Source: Actinoalloteichus hymeniacidonis (GTDB lineage: Bacteria > Actinomycetota > Actinomycetes > Mycobacteriales > Pseudonocardiaceae). From it: DNA of 64,000 nucleotides. Shown here piece by piece: positions 53,599 to 63,531 of the stretch. The notes under the pieces are model-generated. The model saw only the letters and a program-made list of their open reading frames with translations. It did not search any database and had not been told where the DNA came from. A program made the translations under genes and the position numbers. The stretch lies in assembly GCF_014203365.1 (NCBI RefSeq), contig NZ_JACHIS010000001.1, forward strand, positions 4,526,001 through 4,590,000, given 5' to 3'. Position 1 is the stretch's first letter. Each line of letters begins with the position of its first letter.

Positions 53599-56460
53599 TC
53601 ATGCCGATTCGGTTCCGCTGCTCTTCGGCGGGCCCGCGGGCCGAGCGGCCGACCGCCTGCGTTGCCGTCGGACGACCGGGGCCGCTGCGGGCTCCGGCGT
53701 CGCAGGTGCGCTGCTCACCTGTTCCGGCTCGACGACCGTCTGCACCGCGTGGCCGTTGCGCGCCGAGGCGGCAGGCTCCGGGGCGACAGTGGTGGTCCCG
53801 GCGTCGACCGGTTCCCGACCGGTGGACTCGGCGACGGCAATCGAGGACGTCGCCTCGGCCGTCCGGGCGCTCGCTCGCAGGGCCTTGGCCTCGGCACGGG
53901 CCTCGGCCCTGCTCTGCCGCCTGCCCTGCACCGGGCTCTCGCCGTTCTCCCGATTCCCGTCCGCCGAGCCGACCTCGACGGCGGCCGCCTCGGTCGTCGA
54001 ATCCGTCCCGGTGTTGCCCTTGGAACGCACCCGCGATCGGCGAGACTGCGTCGGAGCGTTGCCGTTCTGCTTCTCGGGGCCTGCCGCGCCGTTGCTGTGC
54101 GCGAGTCCCGCCGTCGACTGCGGGTGCTGGTGGTTTCCGGCGCCGTTGTTCTGCGCGGCTGCCCCGGAACCGGACGTGCCGGTCGCCGCTCCCCCGATGG
54201 GCTCGGTCGAGATGATGACGCCCCGACCACGGCAGTGTTCGCAATTGGTGCTGTAGGCCTCGAGCAGTCCGGTACCGACCCGCTTCCGGGTCATCTGCAC
54301 CAGACCCAACGAGGTCACCTCGGCGACCTGATGTCGGGTTCGATCCCGCCCCAGGCACTCCGTCAATCGCCGCAGCACCAGGTCCCGGTTGGACTCCAAC
54401 ACCATGTCGATGAAGTCGATGACGATGATGCCGCCGATGTCGCGCAGCCGAAGCTGCCGCACGATCTCCTCGACCGACTCCAGGTTGTTCCGGGTGACGG
54501 TCTCCTCGAGGTTTCCACCCGAACCGGTGAACTTTCCGGTGTTGACGTCGACGACCGTCATCGCCTCGGTGCGGTCGATCACCAGGTATCCGCCCGAGGG
54601 CAGCCAGACCTTCCGGTCCAGGGCCTTGGCCAATTGCTCATCGACCCGGAACTCGGTGAAGGCATCCTTGAGACCGACGTGCCGCCGGAGCCTGCCCGCC
54701 AGGTCGGGTGCCACGTGGTTCACATACGACTCGATGGTGTCCCAGGCCGTGTCGCCCTGGACGACCAGCCCGGAGAAGTCCTCGGTGAAGAGATCCCGGA
54801 CCACCTTGATCAGCAGGTCCGGCTCCTCGTAGAGCAGCTGCGGGGCCTGGGTCCGGGGAATCGCCGCCCGTTCCTTGATGACCTCCCACTGCGCACGAAG
54901 CCTGCGCACGTCTCGATCGAGGGATTCCTCGCTGGTGCCCTCCGAGGCGGTCCGGATGATGACGCCTGCCTCGTCCGGGACGATCCGCTTGAGGATCTCC
55001 TTCAATCGCTTGCGCTCGACGTCGGGCAGCTTGCGGCTGATTCCGGTCGCGCCGCCGCCGGGCACGTACACCAGGAATCGACCCGGCAGACTGATCTGCG
55101 TGGTCAGCCTGGCGCCCTTGTGGCCGACCGGTTCCTTGGTGACCTGCACGAGCACGCTGTCACCCGTGGACAGGGCCTGCTCGATCTTGCGAGCCTTGCC
55201 TTCGAGTCCTGCGGCATCCCAATCGACCTCGCCCGCGTACAGCACCGCGTTACGGCCTCGACCGATGTCGACGAACGCCGCCTCCATGCTCGGCAGCACA
55301 TTCTGTACCCGACCGAGGTAGACATTGCCCACGATCGAGCCGTTGCCCGACGAGGTGACGAAATGCTCGACGAGCACGCCGTCCTCGAGGACCGCGATCT
55401 GCGTCCGGTCGCCACGCTCCCGCACGACCATCCGCCGCTCCACCGACTCACGACGGGCGAGGAACTCGGCCTCCGACAGGACGGGCACGCGCCTGCGGCC
55501 TGCCTCGCGGCCGTCCCGCCTGCGCTGGCGCTTGGCCTCCAGCCGGGTGGAGCCGCGCACGGAGCGCACCTCGTCCTCGACGACCGGCTCGACCTTCGAA
55601 GCGGGCGGCTTGCTCTCCCGAACGTGCACGACGGTGTTGGGCGGGTCGTCGGAGCGCGCGGCGGTCTCGTCGTCCGCGGTGCCCTTGCGGCGGCGGCGCC
55701 TGCGGCGGCGCCTGCTGCCCTCGGTCTGCTCCCCGTCGGCGTCCTCGGTGTCGGCCTCGGCCTCCGGCTGCTCCTCGACGACGGGCGTCGAGGGGGCGGG
55801 CTCGGTCGCCGTCGGTGTGGTGTCCGTGTCCTCGCCGTGTTCGTCGGTGCCCTCGGCATCCTGGCCGCCTCGACCGCGTCCCCGACCACGACGACCACGC
55901 CGACGCCTGCGCCTGCTGCCGGAGTCCTCGTCCTCGTCGCCGTCGTCGGTGCTGGTCGGCGCCGGAGCAGGCTGCTCGACGGGCTCGACGGGCTGCGGAG
56001 CCTCCTTGATCGGTGTCTGCTTGGCGGGCGCCTGCCGGACGGCCGGTACGGCGGCGGGTGCCTGCGGCGGCAGGAAGACGGGCTGCGGCGGCGCGAACAC
56101 CGGTGCTGCGGCCCCGCGCGGGCCGGACTCCTCCGGCGCGGGAGCGGGTTCGGGCTCAGGCGTCTCGGCCCCGGACTCCGGCGTGCCCGCGACGGCCACG
56201 TCCGTCGGAGCGGCGGCGAGCTCGCTGTTGGGGGCCAACTCGGCAATGACCTGAAGTGCCAGCTCCCGCGACACACTGGACTGCGCGCTGCGCACCTCGG
56301 TGCCCAGCGCGGCCAACGCGCTCATCACGTCCTTGCTGCGAACCTCGAGCAGCTTCGCCAACGCATGCACTCGTAGCTTGGCCGGTAGCTCGGTGCCACC
56401 ACCAGCCCGCGCGTCGGTAACCCCGCTGCGCTCGTCAGCGGGCGCGTTCTCCATCGACAT
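53599..56460 (-). CDS. rne: Ribonuclease E/G
   Basis: Endoribonuclease for mRNA decay and rRNA maturation, 953 residues. The ATG at 56460 has GGAGGAG 5 nt upstream. Order: an IF2-N-like module (LRVHALAKLLEVRSKDVMSA), a long disordered region with acidic and Arg-rich tracts, the S1 RNA-binding domain (IVGNVYLGRVQNVLPSMEAA), the catalytic core with DVNTGKFTGSG and GGIIVIDFIDMV, the zinc-link STNCEHCRGRG, and a disordered basic tail. The catalytic part is in the second half, as in actinobacterial enzymes. Orthologous to Rv2444c. Confidence 0.95.
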   Translation of the reverse strand: MSMENAPADERSGVTDARAGGGTELPAKLRVHALAKLLEVRSKDVMSALAALGTEVRSAQSSVSRELALQVIAELAPNSELAAAPTDVAVAGTPESGAETPEPEPAPAPEESGPRGAAAPVFAPPQPVFLPPQAPAAVPAVRQAPAKQTPIKEAPQPVEPVEQPAPAPTSTDDGDEDEDSGSRRRRRRGRRGRGRGRGGQDAEGTDEHGEDTDTTPTATEPAPSTPVVEEQPEAEADTEDADGEQTEGSRRRRRRRRRKGTADDETAARSDDPPNTVVHVRESKPPASKVEPVVEDEVRSVRGSTRLEAKRQRRRDGREAGRRRVPVLSEAEFLARRESVERRMVVRERGDRTQIAVLEDGVLVEHFVTSSGNGSIVGNVYLGRVQNVLPSMEAAFVDIGRGRNAVLYAGEVDWDAAGLEGKARKIEQALSTGDSVLVQVTKEPVGHKGARLTTQISLPGRFLVYVPGGGATGISRKLPDVERKRLKEILKRIVPDEAGVIIRTASEGTSEESLDRDVRRLRAQWEVIKERAAIPRTQAPQLLYEEPDLLIKVVRDLFTEDFSGLVVQGDTAWDTIESYVNHVAPDLAGRLRRHVGLKDAFTEFRVDEQLAKALDRKVWLPSGGYLVIDRTEAMTVVDVNTGKFTGSGGNLEETVTRNNLESVEEIVRQLRLRDIGGIIVIDFIDMVLESNRDLVLRRLTECLGRDRTRHQVAEVTSLGLVQMTRKRVGTGLLEAYSTNCEHCRGRGVIISTEPIGGAATGTSGSGAAAQNNGAGNHQHPQSTAGLAHSNGAAGPEKQNGNAPTQSRRSRVRSKGNTGTDSTTEAAAVEVGSADGNRENGESPVQGRRQSRAEARAEAKALRASARTAEATSSIAVAESTGREPVDAGTTTVAPEPAASARNGHAVQTVVEPEQVSSAPATPEPAAAPVVRRQRRRSAARPAGPPKSSGTESA

Positions 56461-56636
56461 ACGGCTCCTCCGCCCCCGGGCGCGTCCTTGGGCGGACGCG
56501 GCCGCGCAGGGGCCTTCCTGTTCGTCTCCGTCGCGTCGAGCGACGGGAATCCTGTTTGAAGCCTGCCGTCTCCTCAAGCCTGGACTCGAGCAATCCGTGC
56601 AGGCTGATGCCTACGACGCCGTGTGGGCCTGCCCCA

Positions 56637-57596
56637 TCATTCCCTGTGACAGGGAACACCCGACTCTGCTCGGGCGACCGCTCTATCAGCGGTCAACGGA
56701 TCGACTAGACGCCCATCATCGTCGAGCCGCCCCTGCGCCATCCGGGTCGCCTTCGCGGGTACCGGCGGCTCCACAGCAGCGACGACGCGAAGCGCACTCA
56801 GCACGTCGTCCGGTCGCACGGTCGGAGTCACCTGCCGTACCACCGCCACGAGTATCCCATACGGTCTTTGCACAGCGCGCCGATCAAGCTGCCCGGCGCG
56901 CCGGGCGACCACCTCATCACCCTGTGTTGCGGGCTCACCCGATCGATTCGTTGCTGCGCCGCTGGTCGGGACTGCGGGTGCGAGGAGAGTCGATTCTCCA
57001 GTGATAGTGGACACGGTGGCCGACACCGTCTCCGGATCCGATTCCGAGGACAGCACCTCGGCTCGCACGATCGCGGCGCGCGCGTCGATGGCACGAAGTC
57101 CGTTCTTGGTCATCCGTTCGACCTGCACCGCCGACTCCGCCAGCATCAACTCGGTCGCCGCGCGCAGCGCCTCGGGATCGATCCCCGGAACATCGATCCG
57201 CCAACAGCTGGCGGTGAGCCGCTCGGCCAGCGATCCCGGTCCGGCCACGGTGGCCTCGACGACGTCCAGCCCGGGCGGCAGGGCCGTGTCCAACTCGCGG
57301 GCCAGCACCAACGGGTCGACGACCTCGGCCAGTGCCAGTTCGACGTACTCCGCCTCGCTCGCCGCACCGGTCGGTGCGGCACCCGCCCAGGAAACCTTGG
57401 GATGCGGGTTGAAGCCCTGGGAGTACGCCATCGGAACCCCGGCCCGCCGTAGGGCTCGTTCCATCGAACGAGCCACATCACGATGTGAGGTGAACCGCAG
57501 TCGCTCACGTTTGGCGAACCTCAGACGGAGCCGCTGCACCGGAGGTTGGGACGGATTCGGTTCGGATCTGCCGCTCAGCTCACACCATCCTGGCAC
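56637..57596 (-). CDS. DUF2344 (TIGR03936) radical-SAM-associated protein
   Basis: Partner protein of the B12-binding radical SAM enzyme encoded at 59832-61799; function unknown. 319 residues from GTG 57596; the typical family start QRLRLRFAKRERLRFTSHRD is at residue 20, where a GTG at 57539 could be the true start, but neither has a good site. Features: SHRDVARSMERALRRAGVPM and SQGFNPHPKVSWAGAAPTG. A Ser/Thr/Ala-rich linker of about 50 residues separates the two halves. In Firmicutes the two proteins are adjacent or fused; here idi and a protease gene lie between. Confidence 0.88.
   Translation of the reverse strand: MPGWCELSGRSEPNPSQPPVQRLRLRFAKRERLRFTSHRDVARSMERALRRAGVPMAYSQGFNPHPKVSWAGAAPTGAASEAEYVELALAEVVDPLVLARELDTALPPGLDVVEATVAGPGSLAERLTASCWRIDVPGIDPEALRAATELMLAESAVQVERMTKNGLRAIDARAAIVRAEVLSSESDPETVSATVSTITGESTLLAPAVPTSGAATNRSGEPATQGDEVVARRAGQLDRRAVQRPYGILVAVVRQVTPTVRPDDVLSALRVVAAVEPPVPAKATRMAQGRLDDDGRLVDPLTADRAVARAESGVPCHRE
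56640..56656. repeat. 17-bp palindrome at the 3' end of the DUF2344 gene
   Basis: TTCCCTGT-G-ACAGGGAA, overlapping the last codons and stop region. As RNA it forms a 7-bp stem with a 3-nt loop and may act as a weak terminator ahead of rne. Confidence 0.45.
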
Positions 57597-57731
57597 CGCG
57601 TGTCGGGGGTCGCACAGACGGTACCGCGTGCCGATGGATGGGGCGCTTGTCTCCCGACGTCCGAATGGTTACCGTCCGCACATCGCCGATCGTCTCCTCG
57701 GCGAACGGTGATCGAAGCGACGGGAGCATCA

Positions 57732-59138
57732 GTGCCTCTCCTCAGCTCCGCGGCGGCGGCTGCGGTGGGCGTCGCGCTGGTCACAGCAGGTCAACTCGCC
57801 GTACCTGCGGCGCGACCGAGCATCGACTCGGACCCATCCTCGACCAGCTGTCTGACCGCCGAGGCCTTCCGGTACCTCGTGCTCTTCGAACCGGGTACCG
57901 ATGACGACACGGCACGCAGCGCGATCGAGACGGCCTGCGGAACCCAGACCGTGAACTACTCGGAGATCGGCGTCGCCGTGGCGACCTCGGCGGATCCGAG
58001 ATTCGACGAACTGCTCGGGGCCGACAGGGTGTTCTCCGCAGAACGCGCTGCCAGGGAACTCATCGGGCCGAGTGCCCTCGAAACAGACCGGGACGTCTCG
58101 GCGGCCGGGTCCACGCGGCCCGCCACGTCGTTCCAGGTACCCGGCTGGGCACAGCGCGTCGCGACCGGCAGTGCGGAGGTACTCGTCGGAGTACTCGACT
58201 CCGGTATCGACGCCGGGCACCCGGCCCTCATGAGAGCCATCGACACCGAGGCATCCGCAGGCTGCCTGAGCGGCGCTCCGGATCGCTCGGCAGCCGCCTG
58301 GACCGCGACGAGATCCGTACACGGCACGCACGTCGCGGGCATCATCGGCGCCGAGGGTGCGGACACGAGCGGGGTGGCCCCCGGCGTGCGATTGGCGTCG
58401 ATCCGGGTGGTCGACGAGACCGGGGCGGTCTATCCCGAGGCGGCGGTGTGCGGATTACTCTGGGCTGCGGCCGAGGGCGTCGACATCGCCAACAACAGCT
58501 ACATCGTCGATCCGTGGAACGCGCGCTGCACGGACGTGCCCGGTCGGGCGGTCGCGACGGAGGCCGTGCAGCGCGCGGTCCGATACGCCTCCCAGCAAGG
58601 GGTCCTACCCATTGCGGCGGCGGGGAACAATGCGTCCGACCTACTGGCTCTCGGCAGGCAGAGCGCCGCAGCGGCCGAATCGGGCGGCGACTGCCGTCCG
58701 TTACCGGCGGGGCTGCACGAGGCCGTCACGGTCTCGGCGGTGGGTCCCGAGAATCAGAAGGCCGGATACAGCTCCTACGGGCTGGGCGTGATCGACGTCG
58801 CCGCCCCCGGCGGTGAGCATCGGCGTGGCACCGACGACGGGGTGAGCGGCTGCATCAGCTCGACCGTGCCCGGCGGCGGTTACGACCGGTTATGCGGAAC
58901 CTCGATGGCGGCTCCCTACGTGTCGGGGGTCGCCGCGCTGCTCGCCTCCCGACACCCGGAGGCGACGCCCGCCGGACTGCGCTCGATGCTGCGGAACCAG
59001 GCCATCCCGCTGCCCTGCCCTCGGGAGTACGACCTCAACCACGATGGCACCCAGGACGCGGAATGTCGCGGCACCGCGATGTACAACAGCTTCTACGGAT
59101 CGGGCCTGGTCAACGTCCTGAACGCGGTTCGCTCCTGA
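57732..59138 (+). CDS. Secreted S8 (subtilisin) serine protease
   Basis: Exported serine endopeptidase of 468 residues. The GTG at 57732 has GGGAG 5 nt upstream and starts a Sec signal peptide (PLLSSAAAAAVGVALVTAG). A propeptide of about 100 residues resembling inhibitor I9 (FRYLVLFEPGTDDDTARSAI) precedes the catalytic domain with Asp in VGVLDSGIDAGHP, His in HGTHVAGIIG, the oxyanion Asn in AAAGNNASD and Ser in GTSMAAPYVSG. Cysteines are frequent. There is no C-terminal transmembrane helix, so it is not a typical mycosin. No ESX genes are nearby. Confidence 0.92.
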   Translation: MPLLSSAAAAAVGVALVTAGQLAVPAARPSIDSDPSSTSCLTAEAFRYLVLFEPGTDDDTARSAIETACGTQTVNYSEIGVAVATSADPRFDELLGADRVFSAERAARELIGPSALETDRDVSAAGSTRPATSFQVPGWAQRVATGSAEVLVGVLDSGIDAGHPALMRAIDTEASAGCLSGAPDRSAAAWTATRSVHGTHVAGIIGAEGADTSGVAPGVRLASIRVVDETGAVYPEAAVCGLLWAAAEGVDIANNSYIVDPWNARCTDVPGRAVATEAVQRAVRYASQQGVLPIAAAGNNASDLLALGRQSAAAAESGGDCRPLPAGLHEAVTVSAVGPENQKAGYSSYGLGVIDVAAPGGEHRRGTDDGVSGCISSTVPGGGYDRLCGTSMAAPYVSGVAALLASRHPEATPAGLRSMLRNQAIPLPCPREYDLNHDGTQDAECRGTAMYNSFYGSGLVNVLNAVRS

Positions 59139-59181
59139 TCCGCCGGAGCCCGACCCCGGAAGGACACCGGCTGCCCCGGTT

Positions 59182-59754
59182 TCAGCGGGTCGCGGCGAGG
59201 TAGTCGCTGGTCGCCGCAGCGACCTGCGGCAGCCATGGGGTGAAGGAGTCCGGGTCCCCGTCGGCCAACTCCGCGAGGACCTCGGACAGCGGGCTCCACC
59301 GCAGGGCGAGGACCTCGCTGGGATCCACCTCCGTCGGCATCCCGCCGAAGCGGCCGACGAGGACATGGTCGTATTCGTGCTCGACGTAGCCCTGTTCCGG
59401 GTCGGCCGCCCGGTACACGAACGGACCGGCCTCTCGCAGTTCGTCGACCTCCACCCCGAGTTCCTCACGCAACCGGGTGCGCGCCGCATCGACCACCGAC
59501 TCGCCCGGCCAGGGATGTCCGCAGCAGCTGTTCGTCCAGCGAGCCGGGAATCTCAGCTTGGCGGGCGAGCGCTGCTGCAGGAGCACCCGGTCCTCGGCAT
59601 CGACCAGCATCACCGAGAACGCCCGATGCAGGATTCCCCCGTCCGAGTGGGCGGTGTGCACCGACGAACGTCCGACGGCCCGGCCCTGGGGGTCGACCAA
59701 CTCGACCAGCCGCTCCTCACGGCCCCGCTGTCTGTCCTGCGCTGTACCGACCAT
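59182..59754 (-). CDS. idi: Isopentenyl-diphosphate delta-isomerase, type 1
   Basis: Interconverts isopentenyl and dimethylallyl diphosphate for isoprenoid synthesis; Nudix-fold metal enzyme. The ATG at 59754 is chosen for AGGAGG 7 nt upstream; an ATG at 59799 lacks one. The 190-residue protein has LHRAFSVMLVD, the catalytic Cys and metal His in SCCGHPWPGE, the Nudix-like AARTRLREELG and the catalytic Glu in VEHEYDHVLVG. No other isoprenoid genes flank it. Convergent with the S8 protease gene. Confidence 0.94.
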   Translation of the reverse strand: MVGTAQDRQRGREERLVELVDPQGRAVGRSSVHTAHSDGGILHRAFSVMLVDAEDRVLLQQRSPAKLRFPARWTNSCCGHPWPGESVVDAARTRLREELGVEVDELREAGPFVYRAADPEQGYVEHEYDHVLVGRFGGMPTEVDPSEVLALRWSPLSEVLAELADGDPDSFTPWLPQVAAATSDYLAATR

Positions 59755-59831
59755 CCGGGGTCCTCCTGCTGTCGGGGCCCGCAACTCGCCGAGAGTCACG
59801 GCCTGCGGTGGCGTCGCCTCAGCGTCCGGCC

Positions 59832-61799
59832 TCAGACGCCGGAGGACAAGGACGGATTACGTACCGGGCTGCCCTTTCCGACCGGGGTGATCGACAGCAT
59901 CGGCCGACCGGTGGGACCGATCTCGATGTCGGTGCCCATCGCGGGGCACACGCCGCAGTCGAAACAGGGGGTCCAGCGGCAGTCGTCCTGCTCCTGCTCG
60001 TCCAGCGCGTCACGCCAGTCCGCCCACAGCCACTCCTTGTCGAGACCGGAGTCGAGGTGGTCCCACGGCAGCGTCTCGTGTTCGGTGCGCTCCCTGGTGG
60101 TGAACCAGGCGATGTCGACCCCGAACGCGGGCAGCTCGTCGGCGCAGGCGTCCAGCCAGCGGTAGTACGAGAAGTGCTCGGTCCAGCCATCGAACCGACC
60201 GCCCTGGCGCCACACCCGCTCGATGACGCGGCCGATCCGCCGATCGCCCCTGGAGAGCAGGCCCTCGATCAGCGAGGGCTTCCCATCGTGGTAGCGCATC
60301 CCGATACTGCGGCCCAGTTTCCGATCCTCGTTGACCGCCGCCCGCAGCCGACGCAGTCGGGCGTCGATCGTGTCGGGATCGGTCTGGGAGGCCCATTGGA
60401 ACGGGGTGTGCGGTTTCGGCACGAACCCGCCGATGGAGACCGTGCATCGGATGTCCTTGTTACCCGAGGCCTCCCGACCTGCGCGAATGACCTCCTTGGC
60501 CATCGCCGCGATCTGCAGGATGTCCTCGTCGGTCTCGGTGGGCAGCCCGCACATGAAGTACAGCTTCACCTGCCGCCAGCCGTTGGCGTAGGCGGTGGTG
60601 ACGGTGCGGATCAGGTCTTCTTCCGACACCATCTTGTTGATCACCCGGCGGATCCGTTCGCTACCGCCCTCCGGAGCGAAGGTCAACCCGGAGCGCCGTC
60701 CGTTCCTGGCCAGCTCGTTGGCGAGGTCGACGTTGAAGGCGTCCACCCTGGTGGAGGGCAGCGACAAGCCGGTGTTGGTGCCCTCGTAACGATCGGCCAG
60801 GCCCTTGGTGACCTCGGCGATCTCGGAGTGGTCCGCGCTGGACAGCGACAGCAGACCGACCTCCTCGAAGCCGGTGGCCGCGATCCCCTGTTGCACCATG
60901 GCGCCGATGCCCTCGGCCGAGCGTTCCCGCACCGGACGGGTGATCATGCCCGCCTGGCAGAAGCGGCATCCTCGCGTGCAGCCTCGGAAGATCTCCACGC
61001 TCATCCGCTCGTGCACGCTCTCGGCCAGCGGAACGAGCGGCTGCTTCGGGTAGGGCCAGGCGTCGAGGTCCATGGTCGTGCGCTTGACGACGCGGGCGGG
61101 CACCCGGTCCCTGGTGGGTCGCACCTCGTCGATGGCCCCGTCCGACAGATAGGTGACCTCGTAGAACCGGGGCACGTAGACGTTCCCGGTCTCGGCGAGT
61201 CTGGTCAGGATCTCCTCCCGACCGCCTGGTCGTCCCTCTGCCTTCCAACTCCGGATCAGCTCGGTGACCTCGAGAACCGCCTCCTCGCCATCGCCGAGGA
61301 CGGCCGCGTCGAGGAAGTCGGCGATCGGTTCCGGGTTGAAGGCCGCATGCCCACCAGCCAGCACGATCGGGTGATCTTCGGTGCGGTCGACGGCATGCAG
61401 CGGAATTCCCGCCAGGTCCAGGGCCGTCAAGAGATTCGTGTAACCCAGTTCCGTGGCGAAGCTGACGCCCAGCACGTCGAAGGCACCCACCGGTCGATGC
61501 GCGTCGACGGTGAACTGCGGGACATCGTGCTCCCGCATCAGAGCCTCCAGGTCCGGCCAGACCGAGTAGGTCCGCTCGGCGAGCACATCGGGCTGCTCGT
61601 TGAGGATCTCGTACAGGATCATGACGCCCTGATTGGGCAGCCCCACCTCGTAGGCATCCGGGTACATCAACGCCCAGCGGACCGTGGTCGCGTCCCAGTC
61701 CTTGATTGTCGCGTTCAGCTCACCGCCGACGTACTGGACGGGCTTGGACACCCGAGGCAACAGCGGTTCCAACCGAGGAAAGACGGACTCGACGCTCAC
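59832..61799 (-). CDS. B12-binding radical SAM protein (TIGR03960)
   Basis: Radical SAM enzyme of 655 residues with an N-terminal cobalamin-binding-like domain; reaction unknown. The GTG at 61799 begins SVESVFPRLEPLLPRVSKPV, the usual start; the frame upstream overlaps the permease gene. The [4Fe-4S] site is CTRGCRFC in FRGCTRGCRFCQAGM. Other segments: GVMILYEILNE, PEGGSERIRRVINK, MCGLPTETDEDI and a C-terminal Cys cluster CFDCGVCPAMG. Genome partner of the DUF2344 gene 3.2 kb away on the same strand. Confidence 0.92.
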   Translation of the reverse strand: MSVESVFPRLEPLLPRVSKPVQYVGGELNATIKDWDATTVRWALMYPDAYEVGLPNQGVMILYEILNEQPDVLAERTYSVWPDLEALMREHDVPQFTVDAHRPVGAFDVLGVSFATELGYTNLLTALDLAGIPLHAVDRTEDHPIVLAGGHAAFNPEPIADFLDAAVLGDGEEAVLEVTELIRSWKAEGRPGGREEILTRLAETGNVYVPRFYEVTYLSDGAIDEVRPTRDRVPARVVKRTTMDLDAWPYPKQPLVPLAESVHERMSVEIFRGCTRGCRFCQAGMITRPVRERSAEGIGAMVQQGIAATGFEEVGLLSLSSADHSEIAEVTKGLADRYEGTNTGLSLPSTRVDAFNVDLANELARNGRRSGLTFAPEGGSERIRRVINKMVSEEDLIRTVTTAYANGWRQVKLYFMCGLPTETDEDILQIAAMAKEVIRAGREASGNKDIRCTVSIGGFVPKPHTPFQWASQTDPDTIDARLRRLRAAVNEDRKLGRSIGMRYHDGKPSLIEGLLSRGDRRIGRVIERVWRQGGRFDGWTEHFSYYRWLDACADELPAFGVDIAWFTTRERTEHETLPWDHLDSGLDKEWLWADWRDALDEQEQDDCRWTPCFDCGVCPAMGTDIEIGPTGRPMLSITPVGKGSPVRNPSLSSGV

Positions 61800-61843
61800 G
61801 GCGCACAGGGTAACCGTCGTCCCGGGGCCCGTCGCCAACCCGA

Positions 61844-62698
61844 TCACGTCAGCAGCAGCTTCTCCAGGCGTCGGGTCGCCACGATGACGCCGATACCGGC
61901 CATCACGACGAAGTACCCGACATGCCCGATCAGGCCCCAACTCACCACGCCGGTGGCCAAGGCACGCATCAGTTCGACACCGTGGAACAACGGCAGACAC
62001 TGCACCAGGAACTGGGCAACCCTCGGGTAGACCTCCAGCGGGAAGAACGTGGTGGAGAACAGCGCCATCGGGAGGATCGCCAGCTGGACGAAGTCGAAAT
62101 CCTGGGTGGATCGGATGAATGTGGTCGCCGCCATACCCACCGCAGCGAAGGCGAAGGAGATCAGCAGGGCGACGGGCAGGGCCAACAACGCCCACGGAGA
62201 GGTGATCAGCCCCATGCCGAACATCACACTCAAGAACCCCGCCGCGTACACACCACCTCGGAGCACCGCCCAGGCGATCTCGGCGATCGCAACGTCCAGC
62301 GGCCCCATCGGCGTGGCCAGCACCGCGTCGTACAGCTTGGCATAGCGCAGTTTGAAGAAGATGTTGAACGTGGCGTCGTAGACGGCGCCGTTCATCGCCG
62401 AGACGGCCAATAAACCGGGGGCGATGAACGCCGCGTATTCGATCGGCGCCCCGCCGGGTCCGCTGATCTGGCCGACCATCCCGCCGAAGGCGAAGCCGAA
62501 CGAGATCAGATAGAAGACCGGCTCGAAGAAACCCGAGAGGATGGCCAGCCAAGCGCCCTTACCCGCCAGCAATGATCGTTCGACCAGTCTGCTCGCCCGC
62601 CCCGCGTACAAGCCCGGCGGAAAAATCCGCAAGCCGCTCGCCCACCTGCTGGGCTGCGGATCGGTCTCGCGTTCGGTCCTCGTCTGCTCGACGGTCAT
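61844..62698 (-). CDS. ABC-2 type exporter permease (second subunit)
   Basis: Membrane subunit of a DrrB/NodJ-like exporter, 284 residues, six predicted helices. The ATG at 62698 shares one base with the stop of the preceding permease gene (TGATG), so translation is coupled. Features: FEPVFYLISFGFAFGGMVG, the ABC-2 segment YDAVLATPMGPLDVAIAEI and the late TTFFPLEVYPRVAQFLVQCL. NodJ-like proteins work with a NodI-type ATPase. Substrate, perhaps a lipid, polyketide or drug, unknown. Confidence 0.9.
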   Translation of the reverse strand: MTVEQTRTERETDPQPSRWASGLRIFPPGLYAGRASRLVERSLLAGKGAWLAILSGFFEPVFYLISFGFAFGGMVGQISGPGGAPIEYAAFIAPGLLAVSAMNGAVYDATFNIFFKLRYAKLYDAVLATPMGPLDVAIAEIAWAVLRGGVYAAGFLSVMFGMGLITSPWALLALPVALLISFAFAAVGMAATTFIRSTQDFDFVQLAILPMALFSTTFFPLEVYPRVAQFLVQCLPLFHGVELMRALATGVVSWGLIGHVGYFVVMAGIGVIVATRRLEKLLLT

Positions 62699-63531
62699 CA
62701 CACCACCAACTGCTTGCGGAAGAGTCGGCACGACAACACCGTGCCGATGGCGAGGAGACCGCCGAGATAGGTCAGATGGCCGACCGTCGGGAGAAGAGTC
62801 AACGTGCCGAACGCGGCACCTCTGGCCAGCTCGCTGCCATGCCAGAGCGGCGTGATCCAGGCAATCGGCTGCAGCAGTTCCGGCAGGTTGCTGATCGGAT
62901 AGAAAGTCCCGGCGAACAACATCTGCGGCATCACAACGAAGCGGAACAGCGCATTGAATCCGTCGCCCTCGCCCTTCATCGCCGCAGCCAACGCCACCAC
63001 AGGAGCGGCGAAAGCCATCCCTGTGAGCACCGAGAACGGCAGAGCGAGTAACACACCTAACCCACTGACGGCGCCCATCAGCGCCGCGACCAACAGGAAG
63101 GCCACCCCGGAGAAGGTCAGCCGCAAAGCAATCCACACCAGCTTCCCGCAAGCCAACTGCGCGGGAGTGATGGGCGTCGCGGTGACCGCCCAGAAGTTCT
63201 TCTGCCACTTGAAACCGGACAAGACCGGATAGGTGGCTTCGCCCGCACCGTTCTGCACAGCCCCCACGACCAGCATGGCCGGAGCCAGGTACGCCAGGTA
63301 GTCCATGCCTGCGGTTGCTTCACTGGGTTCGATGAGAGCGCCCATCCCCATGCCCAGGGCCACCAGGAACAACACCGGCAGCAGAACGCTGGAGATCACC
63401 GTCGAGCGCCAGTTCAGCCGGTACCAGATCCACTGCCCTTCCAGAATCAGCAAGATCGAGGCAGCGAAGCCACTGACCCGTCCGGTGGAGGCTCGGGCAC
63501 GCGCAGCGGTCGAGGTATGCGAGGTCACCAT
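62698..63531 (-). CDS. ABC-2 type exporter permease (first subunit)
   Basis: Second membrane subunit of the same exporter, 277 residues, six helices. It resembles its neighbour in layout (WRSTVISSVLLPVLFLVALG, VLSGFKWQKNFWAVTATPI, MLFAGTFYPISNLPELLQPI), so the two probably form a heterodimer. The ATG at 63531 shares one base with the ATPase stop (TGATG). The run ATPase, permease, permease is tightly coupled on the minus strand. Confidence 0.9.
   Translation of the reverse strand: MVTSHTSTAARARASTGRVSGFAASILLILEGQWIWYRLNWRSTVISSVLLPVLFLVALGMGMGALIEPSEATAGMDYLAYLAPAMLVVGAVQNGAGEATYPVLSGFKWQKNFWAVTATPITPAQLACGKLVWIALRLTFSGVAFLLVAALMGAVSGLGVLLALPFSVLTGMAFAAPVVALAAAMKGEGDGFNALFRFVVMPQMLFAGTFYPISNLPELLQPIAWITPLWHGSELARGAAFGTLTLLPTVGHLTYLGGLLAIGTVLSCRLFRKQLVV

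Noticed and set aside
57732-59138. Mycosin (type VII secretion protease)
   Set aside because: No C-terminal transmembrane helix and no ESX genes nearby.
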